Shown: positions 51,190 through 59,228 of the stretch, in pieces
Layout: each line of letters begins with the position of its first letter
How positions within the stretch are numbered: position 1 is the stretch's first letter
Assembly (NCBI RefSeq): GCF_934660935.1
Contig: NZ_CAKUIH010000005.1
Span: forward strand, 109,237 to 173,236
DNA: 64,000 nt
DNA from: an uncultured Parolsenella sp.
Lineage (GTDB): Bacteria; Actinomycetota; Coriobacteriia; Coriobacteriales; Atopobiaceae
Direction: 5' to 3'
Notes under the pieces: generated by a model
Told to the model about the DNA's origin: nothing
Seen by the model: the letters and a program-made list of their open reading frames with translations, nothing else
Databases searched by the model: none
Made by a program: the position numbers and the translations under genes

Positions 51190-51227
51190 ACGGGTCACGG
51201 CATAGGAAGTTGCCGTGACCCGTTTTT
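51190..51227 (+). terminator. Intrinsic terminator after the small membrane protein
   Basis: A perfect 13-bp stem (ACGGGTCACGGCA at 51190-51202, TGCCGTGACCCGT at 51211-51223), loop TAGGAAGT, then TTTTC. Confidence 0.88.
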
Positions 51228-51286
51228 CATGTGCTGCGGGCGACGCACGGCGTCCGTCCACGGCACGACAAAAGAGGGAGGAAACG

Positions 51287-52300
51287 ATGCTCTTCGACGT
51301 CTACGGCACCAACGCACCATTCCAGTGGCTTGGCTGGGTCCTCGTGTTCGTTGGCCTCATCCTCGCCAACGAGTTCGCGCGCCGCTCCAAGGTTGGCGGA
51401 CTCATCATGTTCGGCGCCCTTCCCATCGCCATGACCGTCTACTGCATAGCCATCGGCATTGGCGTGGCACAGGGCGCCGATTGGGCGCTCAACAACCCCA
51501 CGCACGTCTACCAGAACAGCTGGTTCCACTACGCCAAGGTCTACGCGGCGCTCGCCGGCTGCTTGGGCTTCATGGTCATCAAGTACAAGTGGGGCAGGCT
51601 CGGCCGCGCCCACTGGTTCCGCGCCTGGCCGTTCGTCATCGTGGCCATCAACATCTTGATTGCGGTGTGCTCCGACTTCGAGAGTGCCTACCACTTCTTC
51701 GCGCTCGGCGAGACCACCTGGGTCACGTCCGAGGGCGCCACGCAGCTCGCCGGATGGAACAACGTGTTCAACGGCATCGCCGGCATCATCAACATCTTCT
51801 GCATGACCGGCTGGTGGAGCGTCTACGCGTCCAAGGACGAGGCGGATATGCTCTGGCCCGACATGACGTGGGTCTACATCATCGCCTATGACATCTGGAA
51901 CTTCTGCTACACGTACAACTGCCTGCCCACGCACTCCTGGTTCTGCGGTTTTGCGTTGCTGCTGGCCCCCACCGTGGCAAACTTCTTCTGGAACAAGGGC
52001 GGCTGGATCCAGAACCGCGCCTTCACGCTTGCCATCTGGTGCATGTTCGCGCAGGTGTTCCCCTACTTCCAGGAGCAGTCCGTCTTCGTGACGCACTCCA
52101 CGCTCAACCCCACCTCCGCACTCGTGGTCTCCGTCCTTGCGCTCGTGGCAAACGTGGCGGCCATCATCTACATCGTCTATCGCGCCAAGAAGCTCGGCGT
52201 GAACCCCTACAAGAGCGACGTCTTCAAGGGCACGCGCGACTGGGAGCAGGCCACGGCCCGTCGAGAGCCCGCCGAGAACGACCCCGCACTCGCGGCCTAA
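51287..52300 (+). CDS. DUF5692 family membrane protein
   Basis: A 337-residue integral membrane protein starting MLFDVYGTNAPFQWLGWVLV; GGGAGG precedes ATG 51287. It shows about eight to ten hydrophobic segments rich in Trp and Asn, with YHFFALGETTWVTSEGATQLAGWNN and ITWVYIIAYDIWNFCYTYNCLP-like segments. I recognise it as the DUF5692 family, seen in gut Actinomycetota and Firmicutes. No function is known. It is flanked by terminators on both sides and so is its own unit. Confidence 0.75.
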   Translation: MLFDVYGTNAPFQWLGWVLVFVGLILANEFARRSKVGGLIMFGALPIAMTVYCIAIGIGVAQGADWALNNPTHVYQNSWFHYAKVYAALAGCLGFMVIKYKWGRLGRAHWFRAWPFVIVAINILIAVCSDFESAYHFFALGETTWVTSEGATQLAGWNNVFNGIAGIINIFCMTGWWSVYASKDEADMLWPDMTWVYIIAYDIWNFCYTYNCLPTHSWFCGFALLLAPTVANFFWNKGGWIQNRAFTLAIWCMFAQVFPYFQEQSVFVTHSTLNPTSALVVSVLALVANVAAIIYIVYRAKKLGVNPYKSDVFKGTRDWEQATARREPAENDPALAA

Positions 52301-52323
52301 CGTCTCACAACAAAGCCTAATGC

Positions 52324-52364
52324 AACGACCCCGCCACCATGGCAATGGTGACGGGGTCGTTTGT
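52324..52364 (+). terminator. Intrinsic terminator after DUF5692
   Basis: AACGACCCCGCCACCAT (52324-52340) pairs with ATGGTGACGGGGTCGTT (52345-52361), one mismatch, then TG. The T-run is inside the stem, so it can act in both directions. Confidence 0.7.
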
Positions 52365-52390
52365 CACTGCGCAGCGGAGTGGCACGATGG

Positions 52391-52438
52391 GGCAGGGCCG
52401 CCTTTGTCACCGCAGGCAGGGCCGCCTTTGTCACCGCA
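52391..52438. repeat. Perfect 24-bp tandem duplication at the nikE end
   Basis: The unit GGCAGGGCCGCCTTTGTCAC plus CGCA occurs twice (52391-52414 and 52415-52438). The second copy includes the nikE stop codon. A slippage or short-duplication event; it does not alter the reading frame because the first stop is used. Confidence 0.85.
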
Positions 52439-53066
52439 GCTCCACACGCCTCGTGGCCACACGGCCAACGAGCGCCGGAGAGTGCGAGACGAGCACGAGA
52501 CCCCAGCCATCGCGCTCCTGTAGGCCCATCAGCACATGCCACAGCTCGGCCTGCGTCACGGCGTCGAGCATGGCCGTGGACTCATCGGCGATGAGGTAGC
52601 GAGGCCGCACGGACAGCGCGCGCACCATGGCGAGGCGCATGAGCTCGCCACCGCTCAGCTCGTGCGGACGCCGCGCGAGCCACTCCTCGCGCACACCAAA
52701 CGAACCGAGAAGCTCGTCCGCACGTGCACGCGCGCATGCCTCGCCCGCTCCGGCAACCTCCCCCAGGCTCCGCCCAAGTCTCACCCGCGGGTCAAACGCC
52801 AACTCGGGATGCTGGGGCAGCAGCTGCACGGGGCTTGCCTCGCCCCGCAGACGCGCAATGGGACGCACGGGTTCGCTGTCCGCGAGCACACACCCAGACG
52901 CAGGCACCAGATAGCCAGCAAGCAGTTGGCACAGCGTCGTCTTTCCGCGGCCAGACGGGGCCGTGAGCGCCACGCGCTCCCCCGGTTCCACCGAAAGGCT
53001 CAGACCTCGGTATAGCTCGCGCCCACACGGGTAGCGAAAGGAGATGTCTCGTGCCTCGAGGCTCAT
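52431..53066 (-). CDS. nikE: ABC transporter ATPase, nickel/peptide type (NikE/DppF-like)
   Basis: A 211-residue ATPase starting MSLEARDISFRYPCG; its ATG overlaps the upstream TGA (ATGA), with GGAGGTGA before it. Walker A is SGRGKTTL (a variant of GxxGxGKST). The signature LSGGELMRLAMVRAL, Walker B YLIADESTA and the switch His in SHSPAL are present. It is shorter than most DppF subunits. Last gene of the five-gene operon. Confidence 0.87.
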   Translation of the reverse strand: MSLEARDISFRYPCGRELYRGLSLSVEPGERVALTAPSGRGKTTLCQLLAGYLVPASGCVLADSEPVRPIARLRGEASPVQLLPQHPELAFDPRVRLGRSLGEVAGAGEACARARADELLGSFGVREEWLARRPHELSGGELMRLAMVRALSVRPRYLIADESTAMLDAVTQAELWHVLMGLQERDGWGLVLVSHSPALVGRVATRRVELR

Positions 53067-54016
53067 CGGGTCACCTCCAAATCGTCGCCAACCGTACCAA
53101 ACGTCGCAAAGTCGTGGCCCGGCAGCGCATGCCACAGGGCACGCGAGAAGGGGTGCCTCAGCAGCTCCGGAGCCGAGAAGCTCCCCACGCCCGTCTCCTC
53201 CACGACCGTGCCATCCCGGAATACTGCCACGCGGTCCGCAACGCGCAGCGCAAGCTCGATGTCGTGCGTGATGAGCAGCACGCCGCCGCCCGCGTCCGCA
53301 AAGGCGCGCAGATCGTCGAGGGCATGCACCGCAAGGTCAAGGTCGAGGCCTGGCGTGGGCTCGTCGGCGATGATGAGGCGCGGCTCCTCCATGAGCGCGC
53401 ACATAAGCAGCACGCGCCGCGCCATGCCGCCGGAGAGCTGGTGGGGATAGAGGCGCTCGACCTGTTCGCCGAGCCCATACGAGGCAAATAGCTCGCGTTG
53501 GCGGGCCAGCCTGCGCGCGGCGTCCGCCCTTCGCTCGGCACGCGAGGAGCCGCGAGACACGCCGCAGACCTGATCGCCCACGCGCATAAGCGGGTCGAGA
53601 TTATCCACGCCCTGCGGCACGAGCGAGATCCCGTGCCCCCGCAGCCGCGCAAGCGACGCTGCGTCCTGCGCGGTGCCGTCAAACCAGATGGAGCCCGTCA
53701 CCTCGGCGTTCGTCTCGTACTGACCCATGAGGGCGTCTGCGAGCACCGTCTTTCCCGAGCCGCTCGCCCCCACGACGGCCAGGAGCTCGCCCTCGTGCAC
53801 GGAGAGCGTGAGGTCGTGCAGCACCTCGCCGCGACAGCGAGTGCCGGAGAAGTACGGGGCGGTTGGGTCGTAGTCATCGAACGCCACGCTCAGGTGCTCC
53901 ACGGCGAGCAGGTGGTGCCCGCCGGCATGATACGAGGAGCCCGCATGGCTGTGATGGTGGTGCAGCTCGTCGGTCACGTGAGCCACGGCGTGGCCACCCG
54001 TCTGCAAAGCGTCCAT
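53063..54016 (-). CDS. nikD: ABC transporter ATPase with His-rich N-terminus (NikD/DppD-like)
   Basis: A 317-residue ATPase. GGGGAGG precedes ATG 54016. The first 35 residues hold eight or more histidines (ELHHHHSHAGSSYHAGGHH), not usual in peptide transporters but expected of a protein handling nickel. Walker A is GASGSGKT, the signature is LSGGMARRVLLMCALM, Walker B LIIADEPTPGLD, then THD. The C-terminus contains the Opp/Dpp signature region LLRHPFSRALWHALPG. The His cluster and the neighbouring lar genes support nickel as substrate. Confidence 0.85.
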   Translation of the reverse strand: MDALQTGGHAVAHVTDELHHHHSHAGSSYHAGGHHLLAVEHLSVAFDDYDPTAPYFSGTRCRGEVLHDLTLSVHEGELLAVVGASGSGKTVLADALMGQYETNAEVTGSIWFDGTAQDAASLARLRGHGISLVPQGVDNLDPLMRVGDQVCGVSRGSSRAERRADAARRLARQRELFASYGLGEQVERLYPHQLSGGMARRVLLMCALMEEPRLIIADEPTPGLDLDLAVHALDDLRAFADAGGGVLLITHDIELALRVADRVAVFRDGTVVEETGVGSFSAPELLRHPFSRALWHALPGHDFATFGTVGDDLEVTR

Positions 54017-54025
54017 GAGCCTCCC

Positions 54026-54961
54026 CTATCTCTGCGACGAACGCGCCGACGCGAGGGCGCGCGCCAGCGAGCCCAAACATGCGAACGCGAGAACAACGAC
54101 GAGCAGCGCCGCGCCGGGCAGCGCCGCGAGCCACCAGTACCCCGCGGAGAGGTACTGCATGGACTCCGAAAGAATCACGCCCACGGCAGGCTCGTCCGGC
54201 GAGAGGCCAAACCCGAGGAACGTGATAGACGCCTCATGCAGGATCGCGTGCGGGAACATCAGAACGACACCCACGAGCAGCTGCGGGAGCGCCGCCGGCA
54301 GCACGTGGCCGCGCACGACTTGCCAGGGCGTGGCGCCCGCGGCGCACGCCGAGGCGAGCCAGGGCTGCTCGCGCAGCTGCACGATCTCTGCTCGCAGGAC
54401 GCGCGCGAGGCTCGGCCAGTGCGTGAGGGCCACGCCAACCGTGACGCCCACGGCGCCGCGGCCAAGCGCATAACTCACGAGGATGAGGAGCACGATGTGC
54501 GGGATGCCCATAACGAGGTCGACAAGCCACGACACGGCGGCGTCTGCCACCCTACCGCCGAGGGCCGCCACGCAGGCGAGCGCAAACGCGATGACGCCCG
54601 AGCACGCCGCCGCGAGCAGGCCCACGAATACCGAGGTGGAAAGGCCCGCAAGCGTACGGGCAAGCATGTCTCGGCCCATCCAGTCCGTACCAAAGGGATG
54701 CGCGGCGCACGGTGCGAGGTTCTTGGCCGTAAAGTCGCTCGCCACGGCGACGCCCGCAAGGCACCTGCCCGCGACCACGACGAGCGCGAGCAGTGCGCAG
54801 GCCCCCACGAGGCCGACGAGCATGAGGCGCCGATTACCCAGACGGCCCCGCTCGGGCGTGTGGAACACGGTGCGGGAGCCGTCCTCGCCATGGCGCCCAT
54901 CCTCGTCGCGGGGCCCGGGGCACGCCACGCACGCCTGGGACGCGCTAACGACACTACCCAC
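54026..54961 (-). CDS. nikC: ABC permease, NikC/DppC-like
   Basis: A 311-residue permease read from GTG 54961, in frame and preceded by AGGAGG; the start overlaps the NikB stop. Five or six hydrophobic segments and the inner-membrane EAA loop (LRAEIVQLREQPWLASACAAGATPWQVV) mark a binding-protein-dependent permease. HPFGTDWMGRDMLARTLAG near the front is typical of DppC/NikC. Works with NikB as the channel. Confidence 0.87.
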   Translation of the reverse strand: MGSVVSASQACVACPGPRDEDGRHGEDGSRTVFHTPERGRLGNRRLMLVGLVGACALLALVVVAGRCLAGVAVASDFTAKNLAPCAAHPFGTDWMGRDMLARTLAGLSTSVFVGLLAAACSGVIAFALACVAALGGRVADAAVSWLVDLVMGIPHIVLLILVSYALGRGAVGVTVGVALTHWPSLARVLRAEIVQLREQPWLASACAAGATPWQVVRGHVLPAALPQLLVGVVLMFPHAILHEASITFLGFGLSPDEPAVGVILSESMQYLSAGYWWLAALPGAALLVVVLAFACLGSLARALASARSSQR

Positions 54962-56009
54962 GAGACCTCGCCTCCTGCCCACGCACGCGCGGGTCGATGA
55001 CGCCGTAGAGCACGTCCGCAAGGGCGTTGCCCGCGAACACGACGAGCGCCGAGACGAGCGCGATGGCCACGAGCAGCGGCGCGTCCCCGCCGAGGCCAGC
55101 CGTGACAGCCGCCTGGCCAAGGCCGGGGTAGGAGAACACCTGCTCCACGAGCACCGAGCCGCCAAACACCTCGCTCACGCTCGACAGCTCGATCGTGAGC
55201 GCGGGCACGACGAGATTTCTCAACCCATGACGGGCAAGCAGCGCGAGGCCAGACTCGCCTCGGCTGCGCGCAAAGCGCACGTAGTCACTCGCCATGACGT
55301 CAATCGTCTTCTCGCGTGTGTGCAGAGCGATGCCGGGCATGTTGGACACGGCAAGCACCAGGGCCGGAAGCACGAGGTGGTGGAGCCTGTCAGCCCAGCT
55401 CACCTGCGAGGCCGCCACGCCCACAGGCACCGAGAAGCCCAGCGGAAACCACCCGAGCCACACGCAGAAGACCATGAGGGCCAGAAGGCCCAGCCAGAAG
55501 GCCGGCGTGGAGGAGAGCAGGTAACACATGCCAAGGGCCACGCGGTCAAGGGCGCCGCCCTCTCGTGTCCCCATCGCGATCCCGAGCACAAGCCCACCGG
55601 CCCCGGCGAGCAGCCAGGCGGCGAGCATGAGCGCGGCCGAGCTCGCGAAACGTTCCCCCACGACCTCCGTCACGGGCCGAGCGAAGCGCAGGCTCTCCCC
55701 GAGGTCACCGCGAAGGGCGCCTGCCGCCCAGTGGGCATAGCGCTGCCATATGGGCGTCGAGGAACCCCAGTACTGCTCGAGCTCCTCGCGCTGCCCGACG
55801 CTCATGTGGGCGTAGGACGCCTGCCCCACGTTGGCCCTCACCGGGTCAACGGGCGAGGCCCCCACGAGCGCGAACGTCACGACGCCCGTGGCCACGAGCA
55901 GCGCCGCGAGGCGCAGCAGCGCCCTCGCCCATCTCGGCAGGGCCCTTGTCGGCCTCGCCCCCGTCGGGCCCGTCTCCGCAGACCCTCTTTCCAGCAGTCC
56001 CCTTCCCAT
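54954..56009 (-). CDS. nikB: ABC permease, NikB/DppB-like
   Basis: A 351-residue permease starting MGRGLLERGSAETG. It shows the DppB pattern: first hydrophobic segment (LLVATGVVTFALVGASPVDP), the WQRYAHWAAGALRGDLGESL loop, five further segments, and the EAA motif (YVRFARSRGESGLALLARHGLRNLV). The front 25 residues are Pro/Arg-rich and may be an overlong start, but no better ATG is seen. It lies between the binding protein and NikC genes, spacing 3 bases upstream. Confidence 0.87.
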   Translation of the reverse strand: MGRGLLERGSAETGPTGARPTRALPRWARALLRLAALLVATGVVTFALVGASPVDPVRANVGQASYAHMSVGQREELEQYWGSSTPIWQRYAHWAAGALRGDLGESLRFARPVTEVVGERFASSAALMLAAWLLAGAGGLVLGIAMGTREGGALDRVALGMCYLLSSTPAFWLGLLALMVFCVWLGWFPLGFSVPVGVAASQVSWADRLHHLVLPALVLAVSNMPGIALHTREKTIDVMASDYVRFARSRGESGLALLARHGLRNLVVPALTIELSSVSEVFGGSVLVEQVFSYPGLGQAAVTAGLGGDAPLLVAIALVSALVVFAGNALADVLYGVIDPRVRGQEARSRG

Positions 56010-56012
56010 CGG

Positions 56013-57650
56013 CTACTGCCAGCTCCAACGGTCGACGTTGTTGAGCACGGACCAGCCGTGACCGTGGGGCTGTAGCTTCTGGCGGGCCACGGTGAGGCCG
56101 TCGCGCTTCCAGTACAGGTGGCTCACGTTGGCGAGCCACACCCACGTGGCGTCGCCGGCGGGCGCGATGCCGCCCACGCCATCCCACTCGGACTGCTGCC
56201 ACAGCGGGTAGGACGCCTCGACGTCATCGGCGGCGAGCGCCTCGTCGAGATAGGCGTCCACGGTGGCGTCTGAGTAGCACGAGTAGTTCATCGTGCCCGA
56301 GCTGTGGCTGAGCTCGTAGACGTCAGAGGGCGAGTTGGAGCCCCAACCCCAGGTGATGGGGTCGCTGAACTCATGGGGGTAGAGGTCGTCCCAGCTGCCG
56401 CCGTGCGTGTTGACCTCGATGCCGATCTGGACCATCTGATTCGCGAAGGCGTTGGCCATGGACTGGCGCACCGAGTCGCTGGCGGGATAGTAGAGGTCAA
56501 GCGAGCAGCGCAAGTCCCCACGCGCATACACGCCGTCCTCGCCGAGCGCCCAGCCCGCACCCTCGAGCTGGGCCTTAGCGGCCTGGGGGTCATAGTCGCA
56601 ACGCATGCCGTCGCTTGCCCACGGCATGCCGTCGCCGATGCTGTAAGCAACCTTGCCGTAGCCGCCCAGGACGTCATCCACGATCGCCTGGCGGTCGACG
56701 CCCAAGTTGATGGCGCGGCGCACCTCGACGTTGCATGTCACGTCATTGCCCGCCGGGTAGGTGGCGTCACCATCGGCACGCTCGGAACCCGCCGGAATGA
56801 CGGGCAGCTGGATTCCGCGAGAGTCCACGGTGTCGTAGGCCTCGAGCGAGTAACCCTCAATCGTCTGGTCGGCGAGCGTGGCAGAGGTGTAGGCCATGTC
56901 GACCTGGCCGGCGCGCGCGGCAGCCAGGGCAGCGTCCTCGGCCATGAACACGACGACAACGCGCTCTATGTTGGGCTTCTCGCCGTAGTAACTCGGGTTG
57001 GCCTCAAGAATGGCCTGCTGGCCGCGATCCCACTGCACAAGCCTGTAGCGCCCCGAGCCTATGGGGTTGGCGCCGTAGTCGGGGCCATAGGCGTGCTCGG
57101 GCACGATACCCATGTTGGCAAGCGTGTATAGCAGCGTGTTGCAGGGCTTGGAGAGCGTGATGAGCGCCGTCGTATCGTCGGGCGCCGTGGCATCGGCGAC
57201 CATGGAGAGGTCTGCCTGGGCGTTCTTGGAGCCGCGGATCGTGTTGATGGTGAACGCGACGTCCGCGGCCGTGAGCGCCTGGCCGTCCGAGAACGTGACG
57301 TCGTCGCGGATCTTGAACGTCCAGGTGAGCTTGTCAGGCGAGCATGACCAGTCCGTCGCGAGGTCGTTGGTGAAGTTCATGTCCTCGTCGGTGACGATGA
57401 GGGTCGACTGGATAAGGGGCTCGTGCACGTGCTCGCCGCAGCCCCAGTCGACGCAAGGGTCAAACCCGGCGTCCGGCTCGTTCTCGGCGCTCATCGCGAT
57501 CGTGACCTGATGGGTGGCGTCCACGTCCGAGGCGGTCGCGGCGTCCGCGCGCTCATCTCCGTTGCCGCAGCCTGCAAGACCGCACGCGGCAAGCGCCGCC
57601 GCTATGCCGCCGCCCACGAAGGCACGCCTCGTCACATTCGCACCGCTCAC
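56013..57650 (-). CDS. nikA: Nickel/peptide-type solute-binding lipoprotein (NikA/DppA-like)
   Basis: A 545-residue binding protein read from GTG 57650: AAGGAG lies six bases upstream, which fixes the start. The N-terminus carries TRRAFVGGG (twin-Arg motif), a hydrophobic stretch, and lipobox LAGC, giving a Tat- or Sec-exported lipoprotein. SBP_bac_5 features: HEPLIQSTLIV, DVTFSDGQALTAADVAF, and GSGRYRLVQWDRGQQAILEANP. Family members bind peptides or nickel chelates. The His-rich NikD and divergent larEBC genes favour nickel, but a peptide substrate cannot be excluded. Confidence 0.85.
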   Translation of the reverse strand: MSGANVTRRAFVGGGIAAALAACGLAGCGNGDERADAATASDVDATHQVTIAMSAENEPDAGFDPCVDWGCGEHVHEPLIQSTLIVTDEDMNFTNDLATDWSCSPDKLTWTFKIRDDVTFSDGQALTAADVAFTINTIRGSKNAQADLSMVADATAPDDTTALITLSKPCNTLLYTLANMGIVPEHAYGPDYGANPIGSGRYRLVQWDRGQQAILEANPSYYGEKPNIERVVVVFMAEDAALAAARAGQVDMAYTSATLADQTIEGYSLEAYDTVDSRGIQLPVIPAGSERADGDATYPAGNDVTCNVEVRRAINLGVDRQAIVDDVLGGYGKVAYSIGDGMPWASDGMRCDYDPQAAKAQLEGAGWALGEDGVYARGDLRCSLDLYYPASDSVRQSMANAFANQMVQIGIEVNTHGGSWDDLYPHEFSDPITWGWGSNSPSDVYELSHSSGTMNYSCYSDATVDAYLDEALAADDVEASYPLWQQSEWDGVGGIAPAGDATWVWLANVSHLYWKRDGLTVARQKLQPHGHGWSVLNNVDRWSWQ

Positions 57651-57701
57651 TTGAAACTCCTTCCCCGCGCGCCACGACGGCGCGCACATGGAAATAAAAG
57701 G

Positions 57702-57766
57702 TCTGTCTTGTCGAACAGAAGAGTACTATCGTTCAATGGTATCCGAACGGATTGAACAGACTGTTC
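57702..57766. promoter_or_regulatory. Palindromes in the nik/lar divergent region
   Basis: GAACAGACTGTTC (57754-57766) is a perfect 13-bp palindrome. GTTCAAT (57731-57737) and ATTGAAC (57751-57757) form a second, overlapping inverted repeat. TCTGT (57702-57706) and ACAGA (57715-57719) form a third, near the nikA start. They can serve both divergent promoters. The TetR regulator encoded after larC is the obvious candidate; a nickel regulator is the alternative. Confidence 0.55.
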
Positions 57767-57794
57767 CGTAACTAGCATGCAGGAGGCATCGTCC

Positions 57795-58460
57795 ATGCAG
57801 TTCGATCTCGACAAGGACATTCGCTACGGCCTCGCCTACTCCGGCGGCGTCGACTCGTGTTACCTGCTCGCGGAGCTCCTCCGCGAGGGCTACGACGTCA
57901 AGGCCTACACAATCCTCGACGACCTTCAGATCACGCGAGACACCGACGACTCAGTGACCATCGCCAAGATGCTCGGCGCCGAGCAGGAAATCATCCCCAT
58001 CAACATCTGGGACGGCCACGAGGACCTGCGCGCCAACCCCTGGGACCGCTGCTACCGCTGCAAGTCCATGGTGTTCGGCACCATCCTCGAGCACATGCGT
58101 GCAGACGGCCGCACCGTCCTGCTCGACGGCACGAACGCAAGCGACCGCGAGGACCGCAGGCCGGGATTCCGCGCTATCCACGAGCTTGGCGTGCGCTCGC
58201 CGCTGCGCGAAGCCGGACTCACGAAGGACCAGGTGCGCGAGAACTCCGCCAAGCTGGGGCTGCCTACGGCCAACAAGCCAAGCTACGCCTGCTACGGCGC
58301 CTACTTCGACAGGGGCGAGGCCATCACGCCTGAGTCGCTGAAAAAGACGGTCGACAAGTTCATGGCCTCCCACCCGGACGCGGCAGACCGTGTGCGCACG
58401 GACGGCAACATTGAGCCGAGCCCGGCCGAGGCCGCCGCGCTCGCCCGAGAGAAGGCGTAG
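57795..58460 (+). CDS. larE: LarE: sacrificial sulfurtransferase of nickel-pincer cofactor synthesis
   Basis: A 221-residue PP-loop enzyme. ATG 57795 is used because AGGAGG lies eight bases upstream; the frame continues to 57777 without a site. The PP-loop is YSGGVDSCYLLAELLREGYDV. CYRCKSMVFGTIL holds two Cys, the LarE-type cysteines that donate sulfur to the precursor. GTNASDREDRRPGFRAIHELGV is typical. It sulfurates the pyridinium dicarboxylate made by LarB. First gene of larEBC. Confidence 0.92.
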   Translation: MQFDLDKDIRYGLAYSGGVDSCYLLAELLREGYDVKAYTILDDLQITRDTDDSVTIAKMLGAEQEIIPINIWDGHEDLRANPWDRCYRCKSMVFGTILEHMRADGRTVLLDGTNASDREDRRPGFRAIHELGVRSPLREAGLTKDQVRENSAKLGLPTANKPSYACYGAYFDRGEAITPESLKKTVDKFMASHPDAADRVRTDGNIEPSPAEAAALAREKA

Positions 58461-58465
58461 CGGAG

Positions 58466-59221
58466 ATGACAAAGGTGCCGGGGTCAACCGTCACACCCAA
58501 AGTGGCAGACATCGGCTATGCGCAGCTCGACCTTACGCGTGGCGCCAGGTGCGGCGCGGGCGAGGTCATCTACGGCGAGGGTAAAACGGCCGAGCAGGTC
58601 GCCGGTATCGTGGACGCGCTCATCGCCGCAGGCCAGCGCCACGTGCTCGTCACGCGCCTGTCCGCCGAGAAGTTCGAGCGGGCCCGCGAGCTCATGGAGA
58701 GCGGCACGCCCCTCGAGTACCACGCCGACGCCCGCATCGCCATCGCGGGCGGCATGCCCGCGCAGAGCGGCAACGGCACCATCGTCGTGGCCTGCGCGGG
58801 CACGAGCGACCTGCCGGTGGCCGAAGAGGCCGCACTCACGGCCGAGTTTCTCGGCAACCGCGTCGAGCGCGTGCGCGACGTGGGCGTGGCGGGCCTGCAC
58901 CGACTACTCGCCCATGCCGACCAGCTCGCCCGCGCGCAGGTCATCGTGGCCGTGGCCGGCATGGAGGGGGCGCTCGCGAGCGTCATCGGCGGACTCGTCT
59001 CATGTCCCGTCATCGCCGTTCCCACGAGCGTGGGCTATGGCGCCAACCTCGGCGGCCTCTCCGCCCTGCTCTCGATGCTCAACTCATGCGCGAGCGGCGT
59101 AAGCGTTGTGAACATCGACAACGGGTTCGGCGCCGGCTACCAAGCGAGCCTCATCAACCACCTGCCGGGGCGAGCCCCGGCACAGACCCACGACGCCCGC
59201 CCGGCGGACGCCCAGCGATAG
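58466..59221 (+). CDS. larB: LarB: pyridinium carboxylase of nickel-pincer cofactor synthesis
   Basis: A 251-residue PurE-like enzyme that carboxylates nicotinic acid adenine dinucleotide and hydrolyses it. Features: IGYAQLDLTRGARCGAGEVIYGEGKT at the front, where the GEVIYGEGKT segment is typical of LarB, and IVAVAGMEGALASVIGGLVSCPVIAVPTSVGYGANLGGLSALLSML, which matches the PurE-like core. It lies five bases from larE and eight before larC. Confidence 0.93.
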   Translation: MTKVPGSTVTPKVADIGYAQLDLTRGARCGAGEVIYGEGKTAEQVAGIVDALIAAGQRHVLVTRLSAEKFERARELMESGTPLEYHADARIAIAGGMPAQSGNGTIVVACAGTSDLPVAEEAALTAEFLGNRVERVRDVGVAGLHRLLAHADQLARAQVIVAVAGMEGALASVIGGLVSCPVIAVPTSVGYGANLGGLSALLSMLNSCASGVSVVNIDNGFGAGYQASLINHLPGRAPAQTHDARPADAQR

Positions 59222-59228
59222 GAGCACC

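Noticed and set aside
52391..52438. CRISPR array
   Set aside because: Only two adjacent units without spacers; a simple tandem duplication. No array was found anywhere in the window.
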